A stretch of 64,000 nt of DNA from Corynebacterium massiliense DSM 45435 (GCF_028609805.1 NZ_CP063189.1:1116001-1180000), one strand, 5' to 3'; shown: positions 25,448 to 35,289, counted from the first letter of the stretch. Numbers and translations: made by a program. The notes: generated by a model from the sequence alone, not told the origin.

Positions 25448-26755
25448 CTAGTGATCCGTTGCACCGAAGTATGCCGCAAGGGCGTGCTCCAGCCATAGTT
25501 GGTCATCCACGCCGATCATCTCGCGGGCGGAGTGCATCGACAGCATGGGCACGCCGACATCGACAGTCGGAATGCCCAGGCGGGTGGCGGTGATAGGCCC
25601 GATGGTGGAACCGCACGGCACGTCGTTGTTGCCCACGAACTGCTGCACCGGGACCCCGGCATCGCGGCAGACACTCTCCCACCGCGCCCGGGTGACCGCG
25701 TCGGTGGCGTAGCGCTGCTTGCCGTTGATCTTGGTCACCGGGCCCAGACCGATCGCCGGCTGGTGGCCCGCGTCGTGCTTGGCGGCGTAGTTGGGGTGCA
25801 CGGCGTGCGCGGCATCGGCAGACACGCAGCTGGACCGGGTAAAGCTGCGGCGCAGGGCCTCCGTGTCCATGCCGAGCGCGGTGCCGGTGCGGGTGAGTAC
25901 GTCCTCCAAGATTGGGCCGGCCGCGCCCGCCCGGGAGGCCGAGCCGACCTCTTCGTGGTCGAAAGCGGCAAGGACCAGGACGTCGGAGGTCTGCGCGGCG
26001 CTTGCCGATGCCCGCTCCATCGCCCGCATCCCCGCGTACACCGACGACAGGTTGTCCATGCGGCCGGCGGCGAAGAACTGGCCGTCTGGGCCGAAATACT
26101 CACCGCGCTGTGTATCGGCGGTGATGAGCTCGAAGGACACGATGTCCTCCGGGCGCAGATCCGCAGCCGTGGCCAGCGCGGTGCGCACCGGGGAAAAAGC
26201 CGGGGCGCTCGCGTCGTGGGCGGAGAGGATCGGCTGCAGGTGCTCCTGCAGGTTCGGCGTGAAGTCGTTGGTGCGCTCCAGGTGGATGGCCAGGTTCGGA
26301 ATACGCGCGATGGGGCCGGTGCTCACCAACCGCTCGCGGCCGTCGCGCGTGACCACCCGGCCGGCGAGGGTGAGCTCGCGATCGAACCAGCTGCGGATGA
26401 TCGGCCCGCCGTAGACCTCGACGGCGACCTGGTCCCAACCAGAGCGGGTGGAGTCCGGATTGGGCTTGACGCTAAACCCCGGCGAATCGGTGTGGGCGCC
26501 CACGATGCGGAACGCGGACTCCGCGCCTGCTCCTTCCGGCACGTACCAGGCCATCACGGCGCCGCCGCGGACCATGACGTGGCCGCCGGGTGCCGCATCC
26601 CACGCGTCCTTCTCGTCGTGGATGGTGAAACCACTGTGCTCCAGGCGGCGGGCCACCTCGTCGGCGGCGTGGAAGCTCGAGGGGCTGGCCGCGATGAAGT
26701 CGCGGAAGTCATCCAGCGAGTCCTGCGCTGCGGGGGTCGAAGTCGAATTAGTCAT
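25448..26755 (-). CDS. apeB: M18-family aspartyl aminopeptidase
   Basis: Zinc aminopeptidase forming large tetrahedral assemblies. Ligand blocks are visible: GAHTDSPGF (His/Asp), AAFDHEEVGS (Glu pair) and DAAHAVHPNY; GPVTKINGKQRYATD and VPMLSMHSAREMIG near the end are family signatures. 435 residues, full length. Cytoplasmic. It probably removes acidic N-terminal residues during peptide turnover. One of the ten GCTTGCCGATG words lies within it (26000-26010), in a reading frame different from the other nine. Divergent from the RecB-like gene. Confidence 0.94.
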   Translation of the reverse strand: MTNSTSTPAAQDSLDDFRDFIAASPSSFHAADEVARRLEHSGFTIHDEKDAWDAAPGGHVMVRGGAVMAWYVPEGAGAESAFRIVGAHTDSPGFSVKPNPDSTRSGWDQVAVEVYGGPIIRSWFDRELTLAGRVVTRDGRERLVSTGPIARIPNLAIHLERTNDFTPNLQEHLQPILSAHDASAPAFSPVRTALATAADLRPEDIVSFELITADTQRGEYFGPDGQFFAAGRMDNLSSVYAGMRAMERASASAAQTSDVLVLAAFDHEEVGSASRAGAAGPILEDVLTRTGTALGMDTEALRRSFTRSSCVSADAAHAVHPNYAAKHDAGHQPAIGLGPVTKINGKQRYATDAVTRARWESVCRDAGVPVQQFVGNNDVPCGSTIGPITATRLGIPTVDVGVPMLSMHSAREMIGVDDQLWLEHALAAYFGATDH

Positions 26756-26805
26756 GCCTACTACATTGCCACGTCCGCCCGCTCAGGCGATACGCTATGA
26801 GGGCT

Positions 26806-27705
26806 ATGCCCGATTCACGCCCTGAAGATTCGCACCAGGAAGCGCTCGCCGTTCCGGTCTCCCGGAAAAAGAAGCCGCGGCCGCTGGCCCTCTCGCCGTC
26901 CCGCGCGTCCGACTACCAGCAGTGCCCGCTGCTGTACCGCCTGCGCAGCATCGACAAGCTGCCAGAGCCCAAGACACTGGCGCAGGTGCGCGGCACGCTG
27001 GTGCACGCGGTGTTGGAGAAGATGCACGGCTGGCCGCGGGCGGAACGGACGTACCCGGCGGCGGTCAAGCTCATCAAGCCGACGTGGGCGGAGATGGTCG
27101 AAGCCGACGCGGAGCTTCTAGAGCTCGTGCCGGAGGACGAAACCCTCGGCTTCTTCATTGAGGTCCGCAGCCTGGTCAAAGGGTATTTCCAGATGGAAAA
27201 CCCGCAGGGTTTCGATGCCGATCGGGTGGAGATGTACGTCAACACCATCCTGCCCAACGGCGTCCCAGTGCGCGGGTTCATCGACCGTGTGGACGTCGCC
27301 CCCACCGGCGAGGTGCGCGTGGTGGACTATAAGACCGGCAAGAAGCCGAAGCCGCGCTTTTCCCACAACGCAACGTTCCAGATGCGCTTTTACGCCCTGG
27401 TGTATTGGCGGCTTTTGGGCATCCTTCCCACCCAGCTGCGGCTGATGTACCTCAAGGTCAACGACTCAATGTTCCTCGCCCCCACCCGCGAAGAGCTGGA
27501 GTACTTCGAGCGCGACCTGGGCGAGCTGTGGTCCAAGATCGTCGGCGATGGCAAGACCGGGGACTTCCGCCCCCGGCCCAGCAAGCTGTGCGGATGGTGC
27601 GCCTTCCAGGAGTACTGCCCCGAGTTCGGCGGCACGCCTCCCGCCTACCCCGGGTGGCCCGGAGCGGTGGGCGACCAGCAGGCCCAGCAGCCCCAGCAGG
27701 CCTAG
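26806..27705 (+). CDS. RecB-family (PD-(D/E)XK) nuclease with Fe-S cysteine clamp
   Basis: 299 residues. The nuclease core shows GFIDRVDV followed by VVDYKTGKK, the D...DxK catalytic pattern of Cas4/AddB/RecB-type nucleases. One cysteine in YQQCPLLYR near the N-terminus and three in LCGWCAFQEYCPEF near the C-terminus are spaced like the [4Fe-4S] clamp of AddB/Cas4. No cas genes are nearby, and this gene conventionally neighbours trmI in actinobacteria. Start: ATG 26806 is preferred to ATG 26797 because TACGCT (26791-26796) is a likely -10 giving a leaderless mRNA. Its last 4 nt overlap the convergent fhs. Confidence 0.88.
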   Translation: MPDSRPEDSHQEALAVPVSRKKKPRPLALSPSRASDYQQCPLLYRLRSIDKLPEPKTLAQVRGTLVHAVLEKMHGWPRAERTYPAAVKLIKPTWAEMVEADAELLELVPEDETLGFFIEVRSLVKGYFQMENPQGFDADRVEMYVNTILPNGVPVRGFIDRVDVAPTGEVRVVDYKTGKKPKPRFSHNATFQMRFYALVYWRLLGILPTQLRLMYLKVNDSMFLAPTREELEYFERDLGELWSKIVGDGKTGDFRPRPSKLCGWCAFQEYCPEFGGTPPAYPGWPGAVGDQQAQQPQQA

Positions 27706-29366
27706 AACAAGCCGGAGATCATGCCGTCGGCGGCGACGTCGATGCCGTTGGCGGCCGGCTTCTTGGGAAGCCCCGGCATGGTCATCACGTCGCCGGTGAG
27801 CGCCACGATGAAACCGGCGCCGGTGCGTGGCTGCAGCTCGCGGACGTGCAGCGTGTGTCCTTCCGGCGCGCCGAGTTCGGCCGGGTCATCGCTGAAGGAA
27901 TACTGCGTCTTGGAGATCACCACGGGCATGGTGTCCCAGCCGTTTTCCGCGATCGCCTTCAGGTCCTTTTTCGCCCGCGCGGAGTAGACAACCTCATCGG
28001 CGCGGTAGACGGTGGTGGCGATCTTTTCGATGGACGCCTCTACCCCAGCGGCTGGGTCATAGAGCGTGTGCGAATCGCCGCCGAGGTTGTCCAGGAGCGT
28101 ATTCGCCAGCGCGGTCGCTCCCTTGCCGCCGTCAGCGTGTACGGTGACCTCCTCCAGCGCGACGCCGAAGTCCGCGGCCCACTCGCGCATGAACTCGCGC
28201 TCGGCGGCGGTGTCCGAGGGGAACAGGTTAAGAGCGACCACCGGGGTGACGCCGAAGTTTCGGACGTTGTCCACGTGGCGCTCCAAGTTCTTGATGCCGG
28301 CGCGCAGCGCATCGACGTTTTCCTCGCCGAGATCCGCCTTGGCCACGCCGCCGTTGTACTTCTGCGAGCGGATCGTGGCCACGACCACGGCGCCGGCGAC
28401 GTCGATATCGCCGAAGCGCGCCTTGATGTCGAAGAACTTCTCGCCGCCCAAGTCCGCGCCGAAGCCGGCTTCGGTCAGGACAATGTCGCCGAAACGCTGG
28501 GCGGTCTTGGTGGCGAGCAACGTGTTGCACCCGTGCGCGATGTTGGCGAACGGGCCGCCGTGCACGAACGCCGGGGTGCCGCCCAGGGTCTGCACGAGGT
28601 TCGGGTTGAGCGCATCCCGCATGAGCGCGGTCAGGGCGCCTTCGGCTTCGAGGTCGCGTGCGGTGACCGGCTTTTTGTCGAAGGTGTATCCGACCGTGAT
28701 GTCCCCGAGCCGCTTCTTCAGGTCCTCCAGGCTGGTGGCCAGGCCGAGGATGGCCATGATTTCCGATGCCGCGGTGATGGTAAAACGCGTCTCCGCCGGC
28801 ACGCCGTGGGCCTTGCCACCGAGGCCGGTGATCACGTTGCGCAGGGCGCGGTCGTTGACGTCGATGCAGCGCTGCCAGGTGACGTTGCGCGGGTCGATAC
28901 CCAACGTGTTGCCCTGGTGGATGTGGTTGTCGATGATGGCCGCGAGCGTGTTGGTCGCCGCGGAGATGGCGTGGAAGTCGCCGGTGAAGTGGAGGTTGAT
29001 GTCCTCCATCGGCACGATCTGCGCGTACCCACCGCCCGCGGCGCCGCCCTTGATGCCCATAACCGGCCCCTGCGAGGGCTCACGCAGGGCCACGATAGCC
29101 TTCTGGCCGGCGAGGGTGAGCGCGTCCGTCAGTCCGATGAGAACGGTGGACTTGCCCTCACCCGCCGGGGTCGGCGAGACGCCGGTGACGAGCACGACCT
29201 TGCCCTTCGGGGCGTACTCACCGATCTTGGTGATGTCGACCTTGGCCTTGGTGTTTCCGTACGGGATGAGGGCCGCGGAGGGGATGCCCGCCTTCTTAGC
29301 GATGTCGGCGATGGGCTCAAGCTGGTGTGCCTGAGCGATTTCTACGTCTGATGGCTGGTGAGTCAT
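27702..29366 (-). CDS. fhs: Formate--tetrahydrofolate ligase
   Basis: ATP-dependent synthesis of 10-formyl-THF from formate, feeding one-carbon metabolism. 554 residues, family length. P-loop TPAGEGKST near residue 66 and the K-rich entry PYGNTKAKVD; REPSQGPVMGIKGGAAGGGYAQIVPMEDINLHFTGD-type core is intact, as are RCIDVNDRALR and LTEAGFGADLG. TAGTCT lies 8 nt before the ATG, again suggesting a leaderless transcript. Fhs is uncommon in corynebacteria compared with clostridia. 87 nt after the C4-dicarboxylate carrier. Confidence 0.97.
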   Translation of the reverse strand: MTHQPSDVEIAQAHQLEPIADIAKKAGIPSAALIPYGNTKAKVDITKIGEYAPKGKVVLVTGVSPTPAGEGKSTVLIGLTDALTLAGQKAIVALREPSQGPVMGIKGGAAGGGYAQIVPMEDINLHFTGDFHAISAATNTLAAIIDNHIHQGNTLGIDPRNVTWQRCIDVNDRALRNVITGLGGKAHGVPAETRFTITAASEIMAILGLATSLEDLKKRLGDITVGYTFDKKPVTARDLEAEGALTALMRDALNPNLVQTLGGTPAFVHGGPFANIAHGCNTLLATKTAQRFGDIVLTEAGFGADLGGEKFFDIKARFGDIDVAGAVVVATIRSQKYNGGVAKADLGEENVDALRAGIKNLERHVDNVRNFGVTPVVALNLFPSDTAAEREFMREWAADFGVALEEVTVHADGGKGATALANTLLDNLGGDSHTLYDPAAGVEASIEKIATTVYRADEVVYSARAKKDLKAIAENGWDTMPVVISKTQYSFSDDPAELGAPEGHTLHVRELQPRTGAGFIVALTGDVMTMPGLPKKPAANGIDVAADGMISGLF

Positions 29367-29453
29367 ACCTACTTAGACTAACCAGTCTGTCGAGCGACGT
29401 CACGAGTTTGGCACCAGAAGATTCTGGGTGGTGCTTAACCAGCAGCACTGCTG

Positions 29454-30761
29454 CTAGAGCACTACGGCGCCGAGGGCGTAGCCCAACAGCACGGACAGCC
29501 CGATGCTGACCACGCCGGGCAGCAGGAACGGGTGGTTGAACACCGCCTTGCCGATGCGAGTCGAGCCCGTGTCGTCCATTTCCACCGCGGCCAGAAGCGT
29601 CGGGTAGGTCGGGAGGATAAACAGCGCGGACACGGCCGGGAACGCGGCCAGCGCGGTCAGTGGGCTGACGCCCAGCGCGAGAGCGGCCGGCATGAGCGCC
29701 TTCGCGGTTGCCGCCTGCGAGTACAGCAGCGACGCCGCGAAGAACAGCACGACGGCCAGCAGCCACGGGTGGGACTCAATGATGGAGCCGGACAGCGACT
29801 GGATGTCATCGATGTAGTGGTTGATGAGGGTCGTGCCCAGCCAGGCCACGCCGAGCACGCAGATGCAGGCGGACATACCGGAACGGAACACCTGGGCACT
29901 GAGCACGTCCGCGGCCGGGATGCGGGTGGCCATGACGATGATGGCCGCGGCGGTGAGCATGACGGTCATAATGGCCTCATTGCGCGGCAGCGTCGGATCG
30001 GTGATGAGCCCGACCTGCTCCGAGGTGATCGTCGCGTACGCCATCACGATGAGGATCGCGGCAGCGAAGATACCCACCGACAGTTTTGCGCCCTTGGGCG
30101 CGACGTACGTATCGGCCCCACGCGGCGGTTTCACCTGGCCGTTAGCCATGCGCTCGCGGTAGACGGGATCGTCGTCGAGTTCCTTGCCAGAGCGGTTTGC
30201 CAGCCATGCGGCCGGGAAGATGGACAGGAACGTCGCCGGGATGACCACCGCAAGCACCTGGAGGTAGCCCACCTCCATCGGCTCGAGGAGCGAGGCCATC
30301 AGCACGACCGCTGCGGAAATCGGCGAGGCGACAATACCCATCTGGGAGGCGACCACCGCCACGGACAGCGGGCGTGACGGGCGCACCCCGCCTTCCTTGG
30401 ACACCTCCACGATGACGGGCAGGGTGGAAAAGGCCGTGTGCCCGGTGCCTGCCAGGACGGTCATCAGCCACGTGACGATGGGCGCGTAGAACGTGATGTG
30501 CTTCGGGTTCTTGCGCAGCCAGCGCTCCGCGACGTGGACGAGGTAGTCCATGCCGCCGGCGCGCTGCATCGCGGCGATGGCGGCGATGACGCACATGATG
30601 ATGCCGATGACGTCGAAGGGAATGTCTTCGCGCGTAACCGGGATGCCGGTCAGGCCGAGCAGCAGTACGCCGAGGCCGCCAGCAAAGCCGATGGCGATGG
30701 AACCAAGGCGGGCGCCTAGGAAGATGGCCGCCAGCACGATGAGGATGTGGACGATGACCAT
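29454..30761 (-). CDS. Anaerobic C4-dicarboxylate transporter (Dcu family)
   Basis: 435-residue inner-membrane antiporter with about ten to twelve hydrophobic segments. DcuA/DcuB features: GIPVTREDIPFDVIGIIMCVIAAIAAMQRAGGMDYLV, TWLMTVLAGTGHTAFSTLPVIVEV and SQMGIVASPISAAVVL. It exchanges fumarate, aspartate or malate for succinate. Placed downstream of aspA, with a terminator and a probable own promoter between them. The ATG has CGGAG about 9 nt upstream. The pairing supports aspartate uptake, deamination to fumarate and succinate export under oxygen limitation (inference). Confidence 0.93.
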   Translation of the reverse strand: MVIVHILIVLAAIFLGARLGSIAIGFAGGLGVLLLGLTGIPVTREDIPFDVIGIIMCVIAAIAAMQRAGGMDYLVHVAERWLRKNPKHITFYAPIVTWLMTVLAGTGHTAFSTLPVIVEVSKEGGVRPSRPLSVAVVASQMGIVASPISAAVVLMASLLEPMEVGYLQVLAVVIPATFLSIFPAAWLANRSGKELDDDPVYRERMANGQVKPPRGADTYVAPKGAKLSVGIFAAAILIVMAYATITSEQVGLITDPTLPRNEAIMTVMLTAAAIIVMATRIPAADVLSAQVFRSGMSACICVLGVAWLGTTLINHYIDDIQSLSGSIIESHPWLLAVVLFFAASLLYSQAATAKALMPAALALGVSPLTALAAFPAVSALFILPTYPTLLAAVEMDDTGSTRIGKAVFNHPFLLPGVVSIGLSVLLGYALGAVVL

Positions 30762-30891
30762 TGCCAGATACTCCGTGGTCTAGGCACGTTTTAGGGCCGC
30801 GCTCCGCGCGGCGAAACGGGCAGACAACACCGACGCGGACGGGGACGCGAAAGGCTTTTCGCTCCGCTTCTCATTGTCCTTACCAATCTGC

Positions 30892-30901
30892 CTTATACCT
30901 A
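30892..30901 (-). promoter_or_regulatory. Probable -10 region of the dcu gene
   Basis: Complement reads TAGGTATAAG with overlapping TAGGTA and TATAAG hexamers, about 130 nt before the dcu ATG and downstream of the aspA terminator. Confidence 0.35.
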
Positions 30902-30916
30902 ACTGACAGACCCAAT

Positions 30917-30932
30917 TGTGTCCGGTCACACA
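30917..30932. promoter_or_regulatory. GlxR (CRP-type) site-like sequence upstream of dcu
   Basis: TGTGTCCGGTCACACA: half sites TGTGT and ACACA with 6 nt between, one mismatch per half from TGTGA-N6-TCACA. It sits just upstream of the proposed dcu -10. Confidence 0.4.
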
Positions 30933-30951
30933 TCGGCGTGTGGGCAGCAAA

Positions 30952-30978
30952 ATACCCCCGCCGGAAAGGCGGGGGTAT
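30952..30978 (-). terminator. Rho-independent terminator of aspA
   Basis: 11-bp perfect stem ATACCCCCGCC / GGCGGGGGTAT with 5-nt loop, followed on the minus strand by TTTT, 27 nt after the aspA stop. Confidence 0.88.
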
Positions 30979-31005
30979 GCGTTCGCTCTTCCCTAGCGGG
31001 GTGAA

Positions 31006-32685
31006 TTAGTCCTCGTCGAGGTACAGCTTGCCGCGGAACTCTGGGTGCATCAGGTTCTGCACGGACAGAACGCGGTCGAGGGTGGCCTCATCGAGCAGGC
31101 CCTTCTCCAAGACGAGCTCGCGCACGCCCTTGCCCGTCTCCAGGGACTCCTTGGCGATCATGTCGCCGTTGTGGTGACCGATGAACGGGTTGAGGTAGGT
31201 GACGATGCCGATGGAATCCTCCACGTACTTGCGGCAGACGTCCTTGTTAGCGGTGATGCCCTCGACGCACTTGGTGCGCAGAGTCTTCACGGCGTTGCCC
31301 ATGATGCGGATGGACTGGAACAGCGCCTCGCCGATCACCGGCTCCATGACGTTGAGCTGGAGCTGGCCCGCCTCGGAAGCCATGGACACGGCGACGTCGT
31401 TGCCGTGCACCTTGAAGCACACCTGGTTGACCACCTCCGGGATGACCGGGTTGACCTTGCCCGGCATGATGGAGGAGCCCGCCTGGACCGGCGGCAGGTT
31501 GATCTCGTGGAGGCCGGCGCGCGGGCCGGACGACAGCAGGCGGAGATCGTTGCAGATCTTGGACAGCTTGCTTGCGGCGCGCTTGATGGCGGAGTGCAAC
31601 AGGACGTAGGAACCGGTGTCCGAGGTCGCCTCGATAAGGTCGCGGGAGGACTTGATGTCCAAACCGGTCACCTCGGACAGCGCGGCGGTGACCTGGTGGC
31701 GGTAGCCGGCCGGGGTGTTCACGCCCGTGCCGATGGCGGTAGCACCCAGGTTGACCTCGAGGAGGCGCGCCTGCGCGTCGCGCAGCACGGCCTGCTCTTC
31801 CTGCAGGTTGTGCGCGAATGCCTTGAACTCGTCGCCCAGGGTCATCGGGACCGCGTCCTGCAGCTGGGTGCGGCCCATCTTCAGGTAGTCGTGGAACTCG
31901 TCTGCCTTGGCGGAAAACGCGTCCTGCAGCTCGTCGAAGCGCTCGATGAGCTGCTCGACGGCGGTGTACAGGCCGAGGCGGAAGCCGGTCGGGTACGCGT
32001 CGTTGGTGGATTGGGACATGTTGACGTCATCGTTCGGGTTGATGATGTCGTAGGAGCCCTTCTCCTTGCCCAGGTACTCCAGTGCCAGGTTGGCCACGAC
32101 CTCGTTGGTGTTCATGTTGACCGAGGTGCCCGCGCCGCCCTGGAAGACGTCGATCGGGAACTGGTCCATGCACCGGCCCTCTTCCAGGATCTGGTCGCAG
32201 GCCCAGATGATCGCTTCGGCCTTGTCGCCCGGCAGGGTGTGCAGACGGCGGTTGGCCATCGCGGCCGCCTTCTTCACCATGACCATGCCGCGAATAAACG
32301 CCGGGATGGAGTTAATGGTGACGTAGGAGATCTGGAAGTTGTTGATGGCGCGGGTGGTGTGGACGCCGTAGTACGCGTCAGCCGGCACGTCGAGCGCACC
32401 GAGCAGATCCTCTTCGGAACGCATCTTGCCGGACTGAGCAGCCTGGGCGCCCGGATCGGTGGTGTCGGCCTCGCCGGCTTTCCCCTGGGCATCGTCACGC
32501 ACGCCGTGCTCGGCCTCGACCGCGGCGGTGGCATTGTCATCCGCAGCGGCTTCCTTGGCCCGCGCCTTCACGTCGGCGAACTTGACTCCCTCATCCGTCT
32601 CCACGGCGTGGGAATCCTTCTTCAGGTTCTTGTCTTTGTTCTTGACCTTGTCCTTGGACTTGTCCTTTTTGCTGTTCTTAGACAA
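31006..32685 (-). CDS. aspA: Aspartate ammonia-lyase with a long charged N-terminal extension
   Basis: Deaminates L-aspartate to fumarate and ammonia. The fumarase/aspartase core (from about residue 90) is complete: [37 protein letters not shown] and the mobile-loop signature [15 protein letters not shown]. Before it lie ~85 low-complexity residues, first Lys/Asp-rich ([14 protein letters not shown]) and then acidic. Start: TTG 32685 has AGGAG 10 nt upstream and gives a begin like other corynebacterial AspA proteins; the GTG three codons earlier is only 1 nt from that site. 559 residues against ~470 for the bare enzyme. Followed by a strong terminator. Confidence 0.95.
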   Translation of the reverse strand: MSKNSKKDKSKDKVKNKDKNLKKDSHAVETDEGVKFADVKARAKEAAADDNATAAVEAEHGVRDDAQGKAGEADTTDPGAQAAQSGKMRSEEDLLGALDVPADAYYGVHTTRAINNFQISYVTINSIPAFIRGMVMVKKAAAMANRRLHTLPGDKAEAIIWACDQILEEGRCMDQFPIDVFQGGAGTSVNMNTNEVVANLALEYLGKEKGSYDIINPNDDVNMSQSTNDAYPTGFRLGLYTAVEQLIERFDELQDAFSAKADEFHDYLKMGRTQLQDAVPMTLGDEFKAFAHNLQEEQAVLRDAQARLLEVNLGATAIGTGVNTPAGYRHQVTAALSEVTGLDIKSSRDLIEATSDTGSYVLLHSAIKRAASKLSKICNDLRLLSSGPRAGLHEINLPPVQAGSSIMPGKVNPVIPEVVNQVCFKVHGNDVAVSMASEAGQLQLNVMEPVIGEALFQSIRIMGNAVKTLRTKCVEGITANKDVCRKYVEDSIGIVTYLNPFIGHHNGDMIAKESLETGKGVRELVLEKGLLDEATLDRVLSVQNLMHPEFRGKLYLDED

Positions 32686-32795
32686 TCCAGTCACACTCCT
32701 AATTCATTCGAAATGAGGCCTTAAACCAAGGGGCCGTTAAGCACACCTTCGACCATCATAACCAGCCGGTGGAGGCGGTTGAACAGGATTGAAAA

Positions 32796-33575
32796 CTATC
32801 CCCTAAAAGCGGGCAACCGCTCAAACCAGGCGAAGACGTCTGCCGCCGTGGCCCCGTCGAGGTGGCGGTGTGCGCTACCGCGCAGGGAGGTGATGGGAAC
32901 CGCCCCGTCCGGGACGGAGATGTCATCGGTTTCGGGGAGCCCAATCACGCGACACCCGGCGGCGAGCGCTGCGGTCATACCCGCCGTCGAGTCCTCGAAC
33001 ACTAAGCACTGCTGCGGTTCCGCGCCGACGCGGCGCGCGGCTTCGAGGTACATGTCGGGCGCCGGCTTCCCCTGCGGAACCTCGTCGCCGCAGATGGTGT
33101 CGGTGAAAAACTCCCGGCCGATGGCGGTAATGGCCGAGTCGGCGACTTCTCGCTGGGTATTGGTGGTCACGAGCATCGGCAGGCCGGCGCGTCGCAGCTC
33201 CGCCAACAGCACTCGGACGCCAGGGAACATCGTCAAGCGCTGCGCGAAGAGGTCTTTGATCTTGCTGAACAGCTGCGCCTTGTAATAGGCAGCGTCCGCA
33301 TCCGTGAGCTCCACGCCGGAAATGCGGGCCATGTAGCGCAGCATGTCGGGAAACGCCGCGCCGATGGTCTGCGCGCGCTCGTCCGGGGTGAGCGAATGCC
33401 CCATGAGCGATGCCAGGTAATACATCGCCTCGCCCCACAGCGGCTCCGAGTTGACCAGTGTCCCGTCCATGTCCCAGAAAATGGCGGCGGGAGCAAAGTC
33501 ACCGGAAGACTCAGAGAGCTCGGAAGGTGCGGGAGTGCCAGGCGATTGCGGCGAGGTGGGAGTGGAATGCGACAT
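32796..33575 (-). CDS. HAD-superfamily hydrolase (beta-phosphoglucomutase/phosphatase-like)
   Basis: 259 residues. Motif I DMDGTLVNSEP at about residues 35-45, motif II LVTTNTQ, motif III Lys in GKPAPDMY and motif IV VFEDSTAGMTAA: all catalytic residues are present. The cap domain between motifs I and II is the small alpha-helical type. A Ser/Pro/Glu-rich disordered stretch of ~28 residues precedes the domain. TACACT lies 7 nt before the ATG, suggesting leaderless expression. Substrate unknown; a sugar-phosphate phosphatase is likely by family. Confidence 0.88.
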   Translation of the reverse strand: MSHSTPTSPQSPGTPAPSELSESSGDFAPAAIFWDMDGTLVNSEPLWGEAMYYLASLMGHSLTPDERAQTIGAAFPDMLRYMARISGVELTDADAAYYKAQLFSKIKDLFAQRLTMFPGVRVLLAELRRAGLPMLVTTNTQREVADSAITAIGREFFTDTICGDEVPQGKPAPDMYLEAARRVGAEPQQCLVFEDSTAGMTAALAAGCRVIGLPETDDISVPDGAVPITSLRGSAHRHLDGATAADVFAWFERLPAFRG

Positions 33576-33582
33576 GGGGCTT

Positions 33583-33588
33583 AGTGTA
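33583..33588 (-). promoter_or_regulatory. -10 box of the HAD hydrolase gene (leaderless)
   Basis: Complement reads TACACT, 7 nt before the ATG at 33575. Confidence 0.5.
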
Positions 33589-33600
33589 CGCAGCGGGCGG

Positions 33601-33981
33601 TTAGGAAAAATCCGGGAGCTGCGCCAGCGCTTCGTCGTCCGCCCCAGTGGCGCCGGCGGCGTTGTAGATCAGCTCGCGCAGCTCGTCTTTTTCTTCCTTT
33701 TCCACAATCGCGCCAGCGAACGAGTCGTTGTATTCGTCGATGTCTTCGACGTGGCGCGTGACGATGGTGGCCAGAACCGGGCCGGTCGGATCGTCCGGCA
33801 GCTCGTCCAGCGCGTCGAGGAGGTTCTCGATGCGCGACTTCAGCCCCGGCAGCGCCGCCGGATCGAACGGCTGCTCCCAGTTCTCGCGTTCTTCGGGTTT
33901 GAGGTAGCTACCGGTGGCAAAGGATTCGAGATCGCCGATGAACTCGTCGACGTCGGCTTGGAAATCAGCGCGGATGCTCAT
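33601..33981 (-). CDS. Conserved acidic protein of unknown function
   Basis: 126 residues, strongly acidic, no signal peptide or membrane segment. Predicted mostly helical (FQADVDEFIGDLESFATGSYL; LKSRIENLLDALDELPDDPTGPVLATIVTRHVEDIDEYNDSFAGAIVEKEEKDELRELI reads as successive amphipathic helices). I do not recognise the family. Start ATG 33981 is chosen because CACAAT precedes it by 7 nt; an ATG 9 nt upstream overlaps that hexamer. Lies between mshC and the HAD gene on the same strand, so it may be read through from mshC. Confidence 0.65.
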   Translation of the reverse strand: MSIRADFQADVDEFIGDLESFATGSYLKPEERENWEQPFDPAALPGLKSRIENLLDALDELPDDPTGPVLATIVTRHVEDIDEYNDSFAGAIVEKEEKDELRELIYNAAGATGADDEALAQLPDFS

Positions 33982-34002
33982 GCCGCTCATTGTGACCCAA
34001 GA

Positions 34003-35256
34003 TCAGCGAGCCCGCACGCCGAGCAGCGAATGAAGTGCCGTCGCCACCACATCCCCGGCCTCCGGGTCGTCGGCGCCGTGGGCTTCGAGGTCTTCCTGGG
34101 CCCACTCATCGACACGCTGCAGCACCGTCGGGGTATCCAGATCGTCTGCCAGTGCGGCGCGGACATCGGACACCAAACGCTGCGCACGCGGCAAGCTGCC
34201 CGGGCGCTCGGCCACGGCCGCGGTCCACCGGCGCAGGCGCGCAGAGGCCTCCTCGAGCACCTCGTCCGACCAGTCGCGTTCGCTGCGGTAGTGGCCGGAA
34301 AAGACGCCGAGGCGGATTGCGGACGGGGCATAGCCCTGCTTGGTCAGCTCGTGAACGAACACCAGGTTGCCGAGGGACTTCGACATCTTGGTCCCGTCGA
34401 GGCCGATCATGCCGGTATGGACGTAGAAGTCGGCCATCCGGTCCACACCCAAACCGGCCTCCGCGTGGGCGGCGGAAAATTCATGGTGCGGGAAAATGAG
34501 ATCGTTGCCGCCGCCCTGGATGTGGAAGGTGGAGCCCAGGCGGTTGGTGGCGATGGCCGAACACTCCACGTGCCAGCCCGGCCGCCCGGGGCCGAACGGC
34601 GAGTCCCACTTCGGCTCCCCATCGCGGTGCGCGCGCCAGATAAGCGCGTCGAGCGGATCCTTCTTCCCCGGGCGATCCGGATCGCCGCCGCGCTCGGCGA
34701 AGAACTGCTCCATCTGCTCGCGTGAGTAATTGGACTCGTAGCCGAACTGCTCGGTGGCCGCTATCGAGGCGTAAACGTCCGGGTAGTCCGGATCGTCGAC
34801 CACGTAGGCCGCGCCGTTGTCCAGCAGGCGCTGAACCAAGTCAATGATCTCGTCAATCGCTTCCATGGCGCCGACGAAGTCCTGCGGCGGGAACGCCTCG
34901 AGAGTTTCCATGTCGGAGCGAAACAGCGCGGTCTGTTCGTCGCCCAACTCCCGCCAGTCCACGCCGTCGCGCTCGGCGCGCTCGAAGAGCGGATCGTCGA
35001 CGTCGGTGACGTTCTGGACGTAGTGGACGCGGTAGCCGTTATCCAGCAGAACGCGGTAGATGAGATCGAACGTCAGGTAAGTCGCGGCGTGGCCGAGGTG
35101 AGTCGAGTCGTACGGGGTAATGCCGCAGACGTACATCCGGGCTTCATCCCCGGAAATTTCTACTGGGCGCACCGCGCCATCGGCGGTGTCCCGCAGGTGC
35201 AGCTGGCGGGCTTCACCCGGCACGGACTCAATGGAGGGAGTAGGCCAATTTTGCAT
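34003..35256 (-). CDS. mshC: MshC: cysteine--GlcN-inositol ligase of mycothiol synthesis
   Basis: ATP-dependent ligation of cysteine to 1-D-myo-inosityl 2-amino-2-deoxy-glucopyranoside, the third enzymatic step to mycothiol. Class I aminoacyl-tRNA-synthetase fold related to Cys[24 protein letters not shown] (zinc Cys and HIGH-like motif, split here by family-specific residues) near residue 45, and KMSKSLGN in the C-terminal half; WHVECSAIA binds zinc. Start MQNW (ATG 35256) is chosen by similarity to MshC N-termini; two in-frame ATGs lie 9 and 24 nt upstream, none with a good ribosome site. Just after uppP. Confidence 0.95.
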   Translation of the reverse strand: MQNWPTPSIESVPGEARQLHLRDTADGAVRPVEISGDEARMYVCGITPYDSTHLGHAATYLTFDLIYRVLLDNGYRVHYVQNVTDVDDPLFERAERDGVDWRELGDEQTALFRSDMETLEAFPPQDFVGAMEAIDEIIDLVQRLLDNGAAYVVDDPDYPDVYASIAATEQFGYESNYSREQMEQFFAERGGDPDRPGKKDPLDALIWRAHRDGEPKWDSPFGPGRPGWHVECSAIATNRLGSTFHIQGGGNDLIFPHHEFSAAHAEAGLGVDRMADFYVHTGMIGLDGTKMSKSLGNLVFVHELTKQGYAPSAIRLGVFSGHYRSERDWSDEVLEEASARLRRWTAAVAERPGSLPRAQRLVSDVRAALADDLDTPTVLQRVDEWAQEDLEAHGADDPEAGDVVATALHSLLGVRAR

Positions 35257-35289
35257 GCCCGCCATGGTAGTCAGGGCCATATTCGCGCG

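Noticed and set aside
26806..27705. Cas4 and a CRISPR locus
   Set aside because: The protein has the RecB/Cas4-like core and Cys clamp, but no repeats or other cas genes exist in the window, and the location beside trmI is usual for a housekeeping RecB-family nuclease.
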